DNA of 64,000 nucleotides from NCBI RefSeq assembly GCF_001939735.1, contig NZ_MJIL01000101.1:1-64000 (forward strand), given 5' to 3'. A model generated the notes under the pieces. The model was not told the origin of the DNA. It ran no database searches and saw only the letters and a list, made by a program, of their open reading frames with translations. This document shows, one piece after another, positions 1 through 7,965 of this stretch; position 1 is the first letter of the stretch; every line of letters begins with the position of its first letter. The stretch comes from Photobacterium proteolyticum (GTDB lineage: Bacteria > Pseudomonadota > Gammaproteobacteria > Enterobacterales > Vibrionaceae). The position numbers and the translations under genes are program-made.

Positions 1-81
1 CGTTTTTTGGTCATTGAACACCTCTTAATGAGTGGTAACTTTACCACCTAAAATGGTGTCCGGCTTTATTAGACCACTACA
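1..81 (-). mobile_element. Terminal part of an IS3-like insertion sequence (left end, runs off window)
   Basis: On the minus strand position 81 begins TGTAGTGGTCTAATAAAGCC, a TG-starting terminus of the style of IS3-family inverted repeats. About 60 bases inside, an AGAGGTG ribosome binding site precedes an ATG (14-12) that opens a reading frame beginning M-T-K-K-R, as many IS3-family OrfA proteins do. The element therefore points left and its transposase lies outside the window. Its boundary at 81/82 falls inside a tandem-repeat gene whose frame continues exactly from 82. The family is inferred from these features; the other end and the target duplication are not visible. Confidence 0.7.
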
Positions 82-1149
82 TTTGCCGCCTTAAAAAATA
101 ATGGTGAAGTCGTTACTTGGGGAAGTGACGCTGCGGGAGGGGATTCGTCCAGTGTTAGTTCAAGCTTAACAGATATAGTTCAGATATACTCAACTGATGG
201 GGCATTCGCCGCTGTCAAAGTTGATGGTAGTGTGGTGGTGTGGGGAGGAGCGTATTACGGAGGTGATGCATCTTCTGTTCAGTCTCAGTTAGTAGGGGTG
301 AAGAGTATTACGACGAATCCAAATGGTTTTGCAGCTTTGAAATATGATGGTACTGCTGTTTCGTGGGGGCATGAAAGAAATGTTTTTGGTGAAAAGTTTT
401 CTTACTCAACAACAGATGTTAAAGCTATTTATTCCAATGATGGAGCGTTTGCTGCAATAAAAAACGATGGAAGTGTCGTGACGTGGGGGGATAAATCTAC
501 AGGAGGTACAACTTACTCTAATTCTCATTCGTTGACTGATGTGAAAGAAATTTTTTCCACAAACCTAGCATTTGCTGCATTGAAGAATGATGGAAGCGTT
601 GTTACTTGGGGGGATAGTTATTGGGGAGGGAGTTCGTATTCTGTTTCAGCAGATTTGACTAATGTAGAAACTATTTATTCAACTAATGCTGGATTTGCTG
701 CTGTTAAGAATGATGGAAATGTAGTTACTTGGCGCTTATATGGAGGTGGAGATTCATCATCAGTATCACATCAATTATTTGATGTAGTGAGTATCTTTTC
801 AAGCTGGTGGTCATTTGCGGCACTTAAATCTGATGGTAGCGTCATCACTTGGGGGGAAGATGATGCTGGAGACTCTTCAAGTATTTCGGACAGTCTAATT
901 GCGATCACTACGATTGCGTCTACTTCTAACGCCTTTGCTGCATTGAAACAAGATGGTAGTGTAATTTCATGGGGTGATCCTCAGCAAAGTGATACCTCTT
1001 TAGTTAAAGATGAATTGGTGAATGTTACTAGTATCTACTCTGGAGCCTTTGCCTTTGCCGCTATTCGAAAAGATGGTAGCGTTTGGACATGGGGGCGAGA
1101 TATATATGGTGGTGACTCTTCATCAGTAGCAGAGCAGCTTAATAGATAA
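82..1149 (+). pseudogene. Tandem-repeat (RCC1-like) protein, 5' end cut off by the insertion sequence
   Basis: The frame from 82 to 1149 encodes nine repeats of about 40 residues, each built on F-A-A-[LVI]-K-x-[DN]-G-S-V-V-T-W-G, then G-G-D-S-S-S-V and L-T-D-V-x-x-I-Y-S-T. This resembles RCC1/beta-propeller-like repeat proteins, often secreted or surface proteins in marine bacteria. An in-frame GTG at 232 could be read as a start, but the repeats continue upstream to 82, where the insertion sequence begins, so the 5' end is lost. The last repeat ends in a stop right after S-S-V-A-E-Q-L-N-R, so the C terminus looks natural. Molecular function is unknown. The gene is AT-rich compared with the core genes further right, as expected for accessory DNA. 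Confidence 0.75.
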
Positions 1150-1372
1150 TTTAGGTCTAGAAAAAGAAAGCATGCTTTATGGTTGGCTAGGTAGTAAAGA
1201 TTTTGTCTTAATGAAAAAATATTTTTCATATGGTTTAAAGTTGCATGAGCCAACTAAGGGCCAAGAATATTTAGATTACAGCTAGCCAACTTTCATAAGA
1301 AAAACATCAAGGTGACGCGTTACACTCTGCCTTTTTGATTTGAATCTCTCCAGATAAAGTGAGTTCAATCTA

Positions 1373-2102
1373 ATGCGCCTTATCCCGCCTATAAGCTTCA
1401 ACCCGAATATCCCTCATGGTTCAGTCATAAGTAGTAATCTTGAAAGTAAAGCCCTTGGTGAAAATAGTCCTTTTACTGTCTACCTGCCACCGGGTTATTC
1501 CGCAGATAGTAACAAAAGTTATCCCCTTCTAGTGTTACTGCATGGTTATGGTAGCGATCAAAATCAGTGGGTCAGAGACGGGAAGGTTCAAAACTTTATG
1601 GATAATCTTGTTCATGCAGGTGCAATTGAACCATTTATTATAGTCATGCCCTATGGCGACAAAAGTCAGTATGTGAACAACAGAGAAGTCCATATTATGG
1701 AGGAGTTAATTCCTTATGTAAGGGATCAATACCGCATAAAACCGGGTAAAACGTTCACCGCCATTTCGGGTGGATCTATGGGAGGATTTGGCGCACTTTA
1801 TTTAGCGCATCGCCATCAGGATGTTTTTGGATTGTCTGCGCCACTCAGTGGATATTTTGATATGAGCTATTACCCAGAATTCCAATTGAAAAAAATCACC
1901 ATGGAGCCAGAGCTTTATATCTATTGTGGTACTAATGACCATATTAGCTTTGCCCGCAATGAAAGCCTTGTTAAGTTTAAAAAATGAAGGCATTGATTTC
2001 ACATACAAGACTGCGCCTGGAGGCCACATTTGGCGGTATTGGAATGGCATCCCCCCAGACTTTCTGATGGTTGTCTCTGATTTTTTTAACAAACAGACGT
2101 AG
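1373..2102 (+). pseudogene. Putative esterase (alpha/beta hydrolase, esterase D/feruloyl esterase-like), frameshifted
   Basis: The first frame (1373-1987, 204 residues) has the V-Y-L-P-P-G-Y strand, an oxyanion-type H-G-Y-G at 57-60, the nucleophile motif G-G-S-M-G-G with Ser135, and a C-G-T-N-D acid region. It stops at a TGA just after an A-rich run. The +1 frame continues directly with S-L-K-N-E-G-I-D-F-T-Y-K and P-G-G-H-I-W-R-Y-W to a stop at 2102, supplying the catalytic His that this family has near its C terminus. One extra base near 1975-1986 therefore splits the gene, either a real mutation or a sequencing error. An in-frame TAA at 1355 closes the upstream side. No signal peptide is seen. 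Confidence 0.75.
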
Positions 2103-2162
2103 TAACAAACTAAAGGAGCCAGTTATTTTTAGGAAAAGGAGTCTCTGTCGATTAGGTGACAG

Positions 2163-2882
2163 CTAGCGAGCGAGGTTTCGAATTGGGGATACATGATCTT
2201 CAAACGGAACATGTCGCCGTAGAAATGTTTTACCTTCGATGTACTCGGGAGTGCTGATCCGGTCCATCCTAAAGTGTCGAAAATCCTGACGTTTTGGATC
2301 CCAAGCAACTAAATACCAGAGTGGTGGCAATATCAGCATTGCTTGTGGCTCAACATATCGGTTGGTGACAGTTCCTTTGGCGTCACAATATTGAAAGCGC
2401 AGGTGGATTTGCTGCAGAAAAGCTGTCTCGAAAACGGGCAATAGCGCGGAGTCCATTTCTCCGATATCGGTTATATCCACCTGCGGGGCGAGTTTCCCGA
2501 CATACAAACAATCCAGCAGGCGGCGCAGATCGTGCAATTTGTCTGATGGCAGCGCTTTTTCGATTTTGCCAAGCCCATCGTCAGCGAGCTCTGAGAAGGG
2601 CATGCCTCCGGCTGCACGCATCGATGTAACGCTGATGACCAGTGCAAAGACCTCGGCGACCGAGAGTCTCACTGTGGTTTGAACGGATCGCGGGTCAAGT
2701 TGCAGGCCACCCCCTCGTCCGGGCTCTGAATGAATCACAAAACCTTCATCACGCAATGCGTTGAGGTCGCGTAACACTGTACGCCTGGAGGCTCCCACCT
2801 CCTGCGCTAATTCAGCGACTGTCGAAGTCCCGTTGCGGCGTAGACTTCGCACGATGGCATCTTGGCGTTGGCGAATATTCAT
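2163..2882 (-). CDS. WYL-domain transcriptional regulator (DeoR-type HTH)
   Basis: A 239-residue protein. Residues 1-60 form a winged helix-turn-helix of the DeoR/HTH_11 type (R-Q-R-Q-D-A-I-V-R-S-L at the start, then V-A-E-L-A-Q-E-V-G-A-S-R-R-T-V-L-R-D). A G-R-G-G-G-L turn follows, and the C-terminal half carries a WYL domain with P-L-W-Y-L-V-A-W-D near residue 187. WYL domains commonly sense small ligands or nucleotides. The gene is divergent from the epoxide-hydrolase-like gene at 3032, with 149 bp between them and a 13-base dyad at 2894-2906, so local regulation of that enzyme is the simplest idea. The ligand is unknown. Confidence 0.85.
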   Translation of the reverse strand: MNIRQRQDAIVRSLRRNGTSTVAELAQEVGASRRTVLRDLNALRDEGFVIHSEPGRGGGLQLDPRSVQTTVRLSVAEVFALVISVTSMRAAGGMPFSELADDGLGKIEKALPSDKLHDLRRLLDCLYVGKLAPQVDITDIGEMDSALLPVFETAFLQQIHLRFQYCDAKGTVTNRYVEPQAMLILPPLWYLVAWDPKRQDFRHFRMDRISTPEYIEGKTFLRRHVPFEDHVSPIRNLAR

Positions 2883-2893
2883 TATGTAAAGCT

Positions 2894-2906
2894 ACCATTC
2901 AATGGT
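2894..2906. promoter_or_regulatory. Palindrome in the WYL regulator/hydrolase divergent promoter
   Basis: ACCATTCAATGGT is a perfect 13-base dyad around a central C, 12 bases upstream of the regulator's start codon in a 149-bp divergent intergenic region. Such placement fits an autoregulatory operator. That the WYL protein binds it is inference only. Confidence 0.4.
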
Positions 2907-3031
2907 GTCAGTATTTGTCACTATTAAGATATATAAATTATCTCTCGACGTCAGCAAGGTGATTTAGACGGTGTAATGCGCATCGTCAATCCCTGAGCCT
3001 ATACACCCGCAGTTTATATAGGAGAGATAAA

Positions 3032-3976
3032 ATGTATGATCCTGCCGATTTTCCTGAATCCACTCTGGTTTCCGTCAACGGGGAGACACTCGAAGTCTTC
3101 GAAGCGGGGCGGTCAAATGTGGGTAACCCTATCGTGCTCTGCCATGGCTGGCCAGAACATGCCTTCTCTTGGCGTTATCAGATCCCCGCCCTTGTCGAGG
3201 AGGGTTACCATGTCATCGTCCCAAATCAGCGCGGTTATGGTAATTCGTCACGCCCGTTGCAGGTTGCTCAATATGACATTACTCATTTAACGGGAGATCT
3301 TGTCGCTCTTCTCGATCACTATGGATACCACAACGCCACCTTTGTCGGACATGATTGGGGAGCGATGGTCGTTTGGGGGTTGGCCTTATTGCATCCTGAC
3401 CGTGTCAACAACGTGATAAACCTGAGCTTGCCCTACCAGGAACGAGGGGAAACGCCCTGGGTCGAATTGATGGAACACATACTTGGCGGCGACAACTACT
3501 TTGTCCATTTTAACCGACAACCCGGTGTTGCCGATGCGATATTGGAACAGAATACACCTCAATTCCTCCGTAATCTGTATAGGAAAAATATGCCCGATAA
3601 AGAGCCGGAACAAGGTATGGCGATGATTAATCTTGCACGTTGTGAAGAGCCAATCGGTGAGCCCTTGATGAGTGACCAAGAGCTGGCTGTTTTTGTCTCT
3701 GCGTTCGAATCATCAGGGTTCACTGGCAGCATAAATTGGTATAGAAACCTTGATCGAAACTGGCACTTGTTGGTGGACGTGGACCCAATCATCCAGAAAC
3801 CGACTCTTATGATCTATGGCGACCGAGATGTTATCCCTAAATCTGAAAGGCTGACAGAATACGTGCCTAATGTAGAAGTGCTCAATCTTGATTGTGGCCA
3901 TTGGATCCAGCAAGAAAAGCCGGAAGAAATAAACCAAGCCATTATTAAATGGCTGGGGCAGCAGAGTGCAGTCTAG
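3032..3976 (+). CDS. Alpha/beta hydrolase, epoxide hydrolase-like
   Basis: A 314-residue soluble hydrolase. H-G-W-P at 38-41 is the HGxP oxyanion motif typical of epoxide hydrolases. G-H-D-W-G at 106-110 places Asp108 as nucleophile, as in epoxide hydrolases and haloalkane dehalogenases rather than serine esterases. The acid lies in I-Y-G-D-R-D-V-I-P and the catalytic His in L-D-C-G-H-W near residue 291. A cap region lies between about 135 and 230. The ribosome binding site TAGGAGAG sits 7-8 bases before the ATG. It is divergent from the WYL regulator. The natural substrate cannot be told from sequence. Confidence 0.85.
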   Translation: MYDPADFPESTLVSVNGETLEVFEAGRSNVGNPIVLCHGWPEHAFSWRYQIPALVEEGYHVIVPNQRGYGNSSRPLQVAQYDITHLTGDLVALLDHYGYHNATFVGHDWGAMVVWGLALLHPDRVNNVINLSLPYQERGETPWVELMEHILGGDNYFVHFNRQPGVADAILEQNTPQFLRNLYRKNMPDKEPEQGMAMINLARCEEPIGEPLMSDQELAVFVSAFESSGFTGSINWYRNLDRNWHLLVDVDPIIQKPTLMIYGDRDVIPKSERLTEYVPNVEVLNLDCGHWIQQEKPEEINQAIIKWLGQQSAV

Positions 3977-4043
3977 CCCCAAGAGCTTCAAGACGAAACA
4001 GACACTCCGGAAAGAACGGTAGTTACCGCTTATGTCTTCTTAT

Positions 4044-4080
4044 GGTGCAAGCTACAAGCTACATGTTTGTAGTTTGCACC
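4044..4080 (+). terminator. Stem-loop after the hydrolase gene
   Basis: GGTGCAAGCTACAA (4044-4057) pairs with TTGTAGTTTGCACC (4067-4080) over 14 positions with one G-T pair and a 9-base loop, about 70 bases after the stop at 3976. The T tract downstream (GTTTTTG) is short, so this is a likely but weak intrinsic terminator. Confidence 0.5.
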
Positions 4081-4128
4081 AATATGTTTTTGTAATTAGG
4101 CTTTTTCCTTTCATCGGACCCAATAGAA

Positions 4129-4533
4129 TTAACTCCTTTCATCATAGGCTTTTCGAGCACGCTTAATATCGTCTTGATGCTCATCCGCCCAACAAACCAA
4201 TTGGTACAATGGTTTAACTAAGTCTCGCCCCATTTCTGTCAGGCAATACTCTACTCTTACAGGCACTTCAGGGTACACGGTCCGATTAACATAGCCTTCC
4301 CGCTCTAAATCCCTTAGCGTCTGGGTCAACATACGCTGAGAGATCCCTTCTATTCTTGATTTAAGAGAGTTAAATCTATCAGCCCCTTCCACGAGTGCAA
4401 ATAGAATAAGCAACGACCATTTGTCGCCGATTTGCGCTACAACATTACGTACCGGGCAATCTTCATTATTATGAAATACCCGCTTTTCTGGCTTAGCCAG
4501 TGCTGTCACTTTTCCATTCCTTCTCAATCTCAA
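4129..4533 (-). CDS. HxlR-family transcriptional regulator
   Basis: A 134-residue winged-helix regulator. Residues 25-110 match the HxlR domain: C-P-V-R-N-V-V-A-Q-I-G-D-K-W-S-L-L-I-L, then R-F-N-S-L-K-S-R-I-E-G-I-S-Q-R-M-L-T-Q-T-L-R-D-L and a wing ending Y-C-L-T-E-M-G. The cysteine at the start of the domain matches the position used for redox or electrophile sensing in several HxlR proteins. HxlR genes often lie next to the gene they repress; here the neighbour on the other side is a broken SnoaL-like gene at about 4632-4920. The ATG at 4533 is preceded by only a weak ribosome binding site. Confidence 0.85.
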   Translation of the reverse strand: MRLRRNGKVTALAKPEKRVFHNNEDCPVRNVVAQIGDKWSLLILFALVEGADRFNSLKSRIEGISQRMLTQTLRDLEREGYVNRTVYPEVPVRVEYCLTEMGRDLVKPLYQLVCWADEHQDDIKRARKAYDERS

Positions 4534-4631
4534 ATCTCAATACTGGTTACCAAAATGTGCCTATCGAACGTTTTGACTGAACAGGAATTAAAAAACGCTG
4601 AGTTGATTACTGATTTTGCTTAAGACCTTAT

Positions 4632-4920
4632 AAATAATCATAATTTTGACTACATCTTGGAGCACTACAACGATAGCGCTGCCTGATAAAGTCATTGGCT
4701 AAGTAAGCTTCCTGGAAGATTTTGTAGAGGAATACCCTGACTACACTTATGACGTAAAGCATATTTATGTCGACGGTGATTACGTGATCTTCCATTCTCA
4801 TGCCACGTTAAATAAAGAAGATAGGGGGAACGACCAAAAAGGCATGAATATTATCGACACCTGACGCATTGAAGAGGGCAGAATTGTTGAGTACTTGGCT
4901 TGATCCAAGCGCTTGATTTT
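4632..4920 (+). pseudogene. Remnant of a SnoaL-like (NTF2-fold) protein
   Basis: Pieces of one protein can be read in different frames. D-Y-I-L-E-H-Y-N-D-S-A-A lies around 4648-4684. From 4712 the segment L-E-D-F-V-E-E-Y-P-D-Y and V-D-G-D-Y-V-I-F-H-S-H-A-T-L-N-K-E-D leads to M-N-I-I-D-T, where a TGA at 4862 replaces the Trp expected before R-I-E-E-G-R-I-V-E-Y. A further shift gives I-Q-A-L-D. This is the pattern of the small SnoaL-like/nuclear transport factor 2-fold proteins. At least one premature stop and two frameshifts are present, so it is dead. The divergent HxlR gene was probably its regulator. Confidence 0.6.
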
Positions 4921-5152
4921 TATATAAGATTTTATTCCCTAATCAGTGGCGGCGATATCGCAAATTCAAGTAGTGTGTTTTAGGCTTCTTGTATTTGTGA
5001 ATATACGAACAAAGGGGCTAGAGCTGCTCTATTTGTTTTGGGGCATAGTAATTGATCTAGTGATAACTTCGACAGGATATTATAATGTTATGATGGAAAG
5101 AGGCCAACGGCCTCTTTTTTTGTGCCTGATTGTAAGCTAGTTATATGAGGTA
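4921..5152 (+). other. Gene-free stretch ending in a terminator
   Basis: No convincing gene lies between the SnoaL-like remnant and the small ORF at 5153. A 64-codon open frame here (from 4946) has no ribosome binding site and a composition unlike a protein. The only structured element is the strong terminator at 5097-5121. Confidence 0.5.
5097..5121 (+). terminator. Strong rho-independent terminator
   Basis: AAAGAGGCC (5097-5105), loop AAC and GGCCTCTTT (5109-5117) form a perfect 9-bp stem followed by a T run to 5121. It would end plus-strand transcripts, yet no intact plus-strand gene lies directly upstream. A TATAAT-like box sits about 20 bases before it. Confidence 0.8.
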
Positions 5153-5335
5153 TTGTCGGATCCATTCATTTTTCTAATTTTGGTTGGTATTGTGTCGTTT
5201 GCAATTATAAAAATAATGTATCCAACCGTTTTTCGTATCTTCTCCTTGAAAATCAGAGAAGAAGCAAAATTAAGCCCCCCGTTTAGGGGCTTTGTATTAG
5301 GGGGGAGTATCCTAGTTATTTCGATTCTTCTCTAG
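5153..5335 (+). CDS. Small hypothetical membrane protein
   Basis: A 60-residue frame starting with TTG, with GAGG shortly upstream. Residues 4-24 (F-I-F-L-I-L-V-G-I-V-S-F-A-I-I) and about 44-60 (F-V-L-G-G-S-I-L-V-I-S-I-L-L) are strongly hydrophobic, with a basic and acidic middle (K-I-R-E-E-A-K), as in a two-pass membrane protein. The 3' end overlaps the convergent dsdC gene by 20 bases. I do not recognise the family. The composition supports a real gene, but the length and rare start make it uncertain. Confidence 0.4.
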   Translation: MSDPFIFLILVGIVSFAIIKIMYPTVFRIFSLKIREEAKLSPPFRGFVLGGSILVISILL

Positions 5336-6263
5336 CTATTTCAATTAGCCACTCGATAAACACTTTAACTCTAGTGCTTTGATTCATATATGGGGTAATA
5401 GCGTAATAGTCGTGTTGACAGTCTATTTCAAGTTTTGGAAATGGTTTAACTAGAGCCCCTGTTGAAATGTGCTTATCGATCAAGTGCCGGCGTCCAATAG
5501 CAACACCTCCATGATTTATTGCTGAAATAATGGAGAGGTCTGAGCGGTCGAAGCCAACTTTGCGACATTTATTTAGATCATCTATACCAAATGTTGATGC
5601 CCAAAACGCCCATTCGCCAAACTCAGATTTGTAGTCCCACGCTTGTTTGTCATACAGCAAAGTGCATTTCATTAAAGCCGAAGGATTATCAAGTAGATTA
5701 TGTTCTTCAGCATATTCGGGACTACAGACAGGAATAATTGATTCGCTCATCAGCTTTTCATAATGGATGCCTTCAGGAATTTTGGCGTCATAGTAAATCG
5801 CGACATCAATGTTGTAATTGTTAAAGTTAATGTACTCGTTACCAGTCAAAATATTAAGATCGATCAAAGGGTACTTCTGGTAAAAGTCAGTTAATTTAGG
5901 AACTAGCCAGCATTGGGTAATAGATGGTCGTGAATATATGGAAAGCACACCCGATAGTTCACTGCTTTTGATTTCACCAATCTCTTGATTGATTTTCTGT
6001 AACGATAAATGCAGAGATGAGTAAACTCTTTCCCCTTCATTGGTGAGTTTTATTTTTCGATGATAACGGTGAAATAACTTAAACCCGAGTTCGTTTTCAA
6101 GAATGTTAATACGATGACTCACTGCACTCGGCGTTAATGATAACTCATCTGCTGCATGCGAGAAGGACTGGTAACGGGCTGCAACTTCAAAAGTATGTAA
6201 TTTGGACAGTTGATGGCTACTGATAGCCCACTCTTTTGTTCTATTTCTGTTGTTTGAATACAT
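5316..6263 (-). CDS. dsdC: LysR-type activator of D-serine utilisation
   Basis: A 315-residue LysR regulator that aligns by eye with E. coli DsdC over its whole length. W-x-x-x-x-x-Q-L-S-K-L-H-T-F-E-V-A-A-R opens the helix-turn-helix, followed by L-S-L-T-P-S-A-V-S-H-R-I-N. L-S-G-V-L-S-I-Y-S-R-P-S and Q-C-W-L-V-P-K-L match in the effector domain, as do P-V-C-S-P-E-Y-A and G-F-D-R-S-D-L. DsdC binds D-serine and activates dsdA (and dsdX) transcription. It is divergent from dsdA at 6505, as in E. coli. An in-frame TTG at 6281 would add six residues; the ATG at 6263 was preferred because the alignment begins after it. Confidence 0.88.
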   Translation of the reverse strand: MYSNNRNRTKEWAISSHQLSKLHTFEVAARYQSFSHAADELSLTPSAVSHRINILENELGFKLFHRYHRKIKLTNEGERVYSSLHLSLQKINQEIGEIKSSELSGVLSIYSRPSITQCWLVPKLTDFYQKYPLIDLNILTGNEYINFNNYNIDVAIYYDAKIPEGIHYEKLMSESIIPVCSPEYAEEHNLLDNPSALMKCTLLYDKQAWDYKSEFGEWAFWASTFGIDDLNKCRKVGFDRSDLSIISAINHGGVAIGRRHLIDKHISTGALVKPFPKLEIDCQHDYYAITPYMNQSTRVKVFIEWLIEIAREESK

Positions 6264-6504
6264 GATTAGTAATGCCAACAAGCAATTGATAACGTTATAT
6301 TTAGCATAACCTTAAGAATAAATAACAACACCTAAATGGGCGATTTTTTTACAAGTTTGTCCATATTTCTACGATATTGTGATCTGTACCTCCTTTTGTT
6401 TTAATTTAGCTCAACCAAGTGGTGAAGTTTGATCGTTTGACCCTGTATTGAAAAAAGATTGAAATAGTTGCTCGAAATCTGTTTATCCCAAAAAGAGATT
6501 AAAG

Positions 6505-7836
6505 ATGAATAACGAACGACTAGCTGAACTCGCTTCTGATTTTCCCTTACTCAACAATCTAGTGAACTTAGAAGAGTTATCTTGGTTTAATCCAAATGCG
6601 ACAACATTAGAAGTGGGTCTGCCATATGTAGGTTTAGGTGAAAAAGATGTGCGAGATGCGAGTGAGCGTTTAAAGCGTTTTGCTCCATACTTGTGCAAAG
6701 CCTTCCCAGAACTGGAAGCTAGTGAAGGCATCATTGAATCAGCTATCCAAGCTATTCCTGCTATGCAGGAATCGATGAGCAAGAAATATAGCGTCAATAT
6801 TGGCGGAAAGATGTTGATTAAGAAAGACAGCCATCTGCCAATTTCAGGCTCAATTAAAGCACGCGGTGGCATTTATGAAGTTCTGAAACACGCAGAAGAG
6901 CTGGCCTTAAATGCCGGTTTGCTTTCACCAAAAGATAATTATGAAAAATTGTATTCAAAAGAGTTAAAAGCGTTTTTCAGTGAACATAGCATTGCTGTTG
7001 GTTCAACCGGTAACTTGGGTATGTCTATCGGTATTATTAGTGCCAAACTTGGTTTTCAGGTGAGCGTTCACATGTCTGCTGACGCGAGAGAGTGGAAAAA
7101 GAACAAGTTGCGATCTTTAGGCGTCAATGTGGTTGAACATACAGAAGACTACGGTGTTGCGGTAGAAAATGGTCGTGAAGCTGCTAAAGATGACCCGAAA
7201 TGTTTCTTTATCGACGATGAGAACTCTCGCAACTTATTCCTTGGCTACTCTGTTGCTGGTGATCGCCTTAAGAAACAATTTGATGAGTTAAACATTAAGG
7301 TTGATGGTGATAATCCGTTGTTTGTTTACCTGCCATGTGGCGTAGGTGGTGGCCCAGGTGGTGTCGCTTTTGGTCTAAAACTGGCTTTCGGTGACAACGT
7401 ACACTGTATTTTTGCTGAACCAACACACTCTCCTTGCATGCTGCTAGGTGTTTACACTGGCTTGCATGATGGAATTTCAGTTCAAGAAATTGGTATCGAT
7501 AACCTGACTGCAGCCGATGGTTTAGCTGTAGGTCGCGCTTCAGGCTTTGTTGGTCGAGCAATGGAACGCCTTCTTGATGGCTTCTACACCATTACTGACG
7601 AGAGCATGTATGAGCTTTTAGGTGATATGGCTGAGCTAGAAGACGTTCGTCTAGAGCCTTCTGCTTTATCTGGCATGGTCGGTGCAGTGCATGTTTCAAA
7701 AGACCATGAATATCAATCCCGCATGAATCTAACTTTGGACAAGATGCAAAACGCCACTCACCTTGTTTGGGCTACTGGCGGCGGCATGGTTCCTGAAGAT
7801 GAAATGGCAGCTTACCTAGCTAAGTCTGGTCGTTAA
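6505..7836 (+). CDS. dsdA: D-serine dehydratase, copy 1
   Basis: A 443-residue PLP enzyme, full length for the family, that converts D-serine to pyruvate and ammonia in the cytoplasm. The Schiff-base lysine is Lys118 in G-S-I-K-A-R-G-G, the same position as in E. coli DsdA. The PLP-phosphate glycine loop is C-G-V-G-G-G-P-G-G, and the serine-binding S-T-G-N-L-G is present. It is divergent from dsdC and is followed by a terminator (7849-7870) before the M20 gene. It closely resembles the second copy at 12649 but is AT-richer and more diverged from the E. coli protein. The ribosome binding site is AGAG (AAAGAGATTAAAG). Confidence 0.95.
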   Translation: MNNERLAELASDFPLLNNLVNLEELSWFNPNATTLEVGLPYVGLGEKDVRDASERLKRFAPYLCKAFPELEASEGIIESAIQAIPAMQESMSKKYSVNIGGKMLIKKDSHLPISGSIKARGGIYEVLKHAEELALNAGLLSPKDNYEKLYSKELKAFFSEHSIAVGSTGNLGMSIGIISAKLGFQVSVHMSADAREWKKNKLRSLGVNVVEHTEDYGVAVENGREAAKDDPKCFFIDDENSRNLFLGYSVAGDRLKKQFDELNIKVDGDNPLFVYLPCGVGGGPGGVAFGLKLAFGDNVHCIFAEPTHSPCMLLGVYTGLHDGISVQEIGIDNLTAADGLAVGRASGFVGRAMERLLDGFYTITDESMYELLGDMAELEDVRLEPSALSGMVGAVHVSKDHEYQSRMNLTLDKMQNATHLVWATGGGMVPEDEMAAYLAKSGR

Positions 7837-7848
7837 GTATAAATCGAG

Positions 7849-7870
7849 GCGCTACCTTGTAGCGCTTTTT
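7849..7870 (+). terminator. Rho-independent terminator after dsdA copy 1
   Basis: GCGCTAC (7849-7855), loop CTT and GTAGCGC (7859-7865) are followed by TTTTT. It would uncouple dsdA copy 1 from the M20 gene, or allow partial read-through. Confidence 0.75.
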
Positions 7871-7965
7871 CTGGCTAAAAAACAACAATCCTTATTCAAA
7901 TTCGAGGCAGATTCATAGATCTCGACAAATCTCCAAACATTTAACTACAAAAGGCTGTACCAATA

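Noticed and set aside
1035-1253. 72-codon minus-strand open frame over the end of the repeat gene
   Set aside because: It is antisense to the conserved repeats, has no ribosome binding site and no recognisable domain.
1300-1345. Sequence with ACGCGTTACACTCTGCC considered as an integron attC-like site
   Set aside because: It lacks the paired inverted core sites and length of vibrio attC repeats.
4946-5140. 64-codon plus-strand open frame
   Set aside because: There is no ribosome binding site, the composition is odd, and the frame runs through the terminator at 5097.
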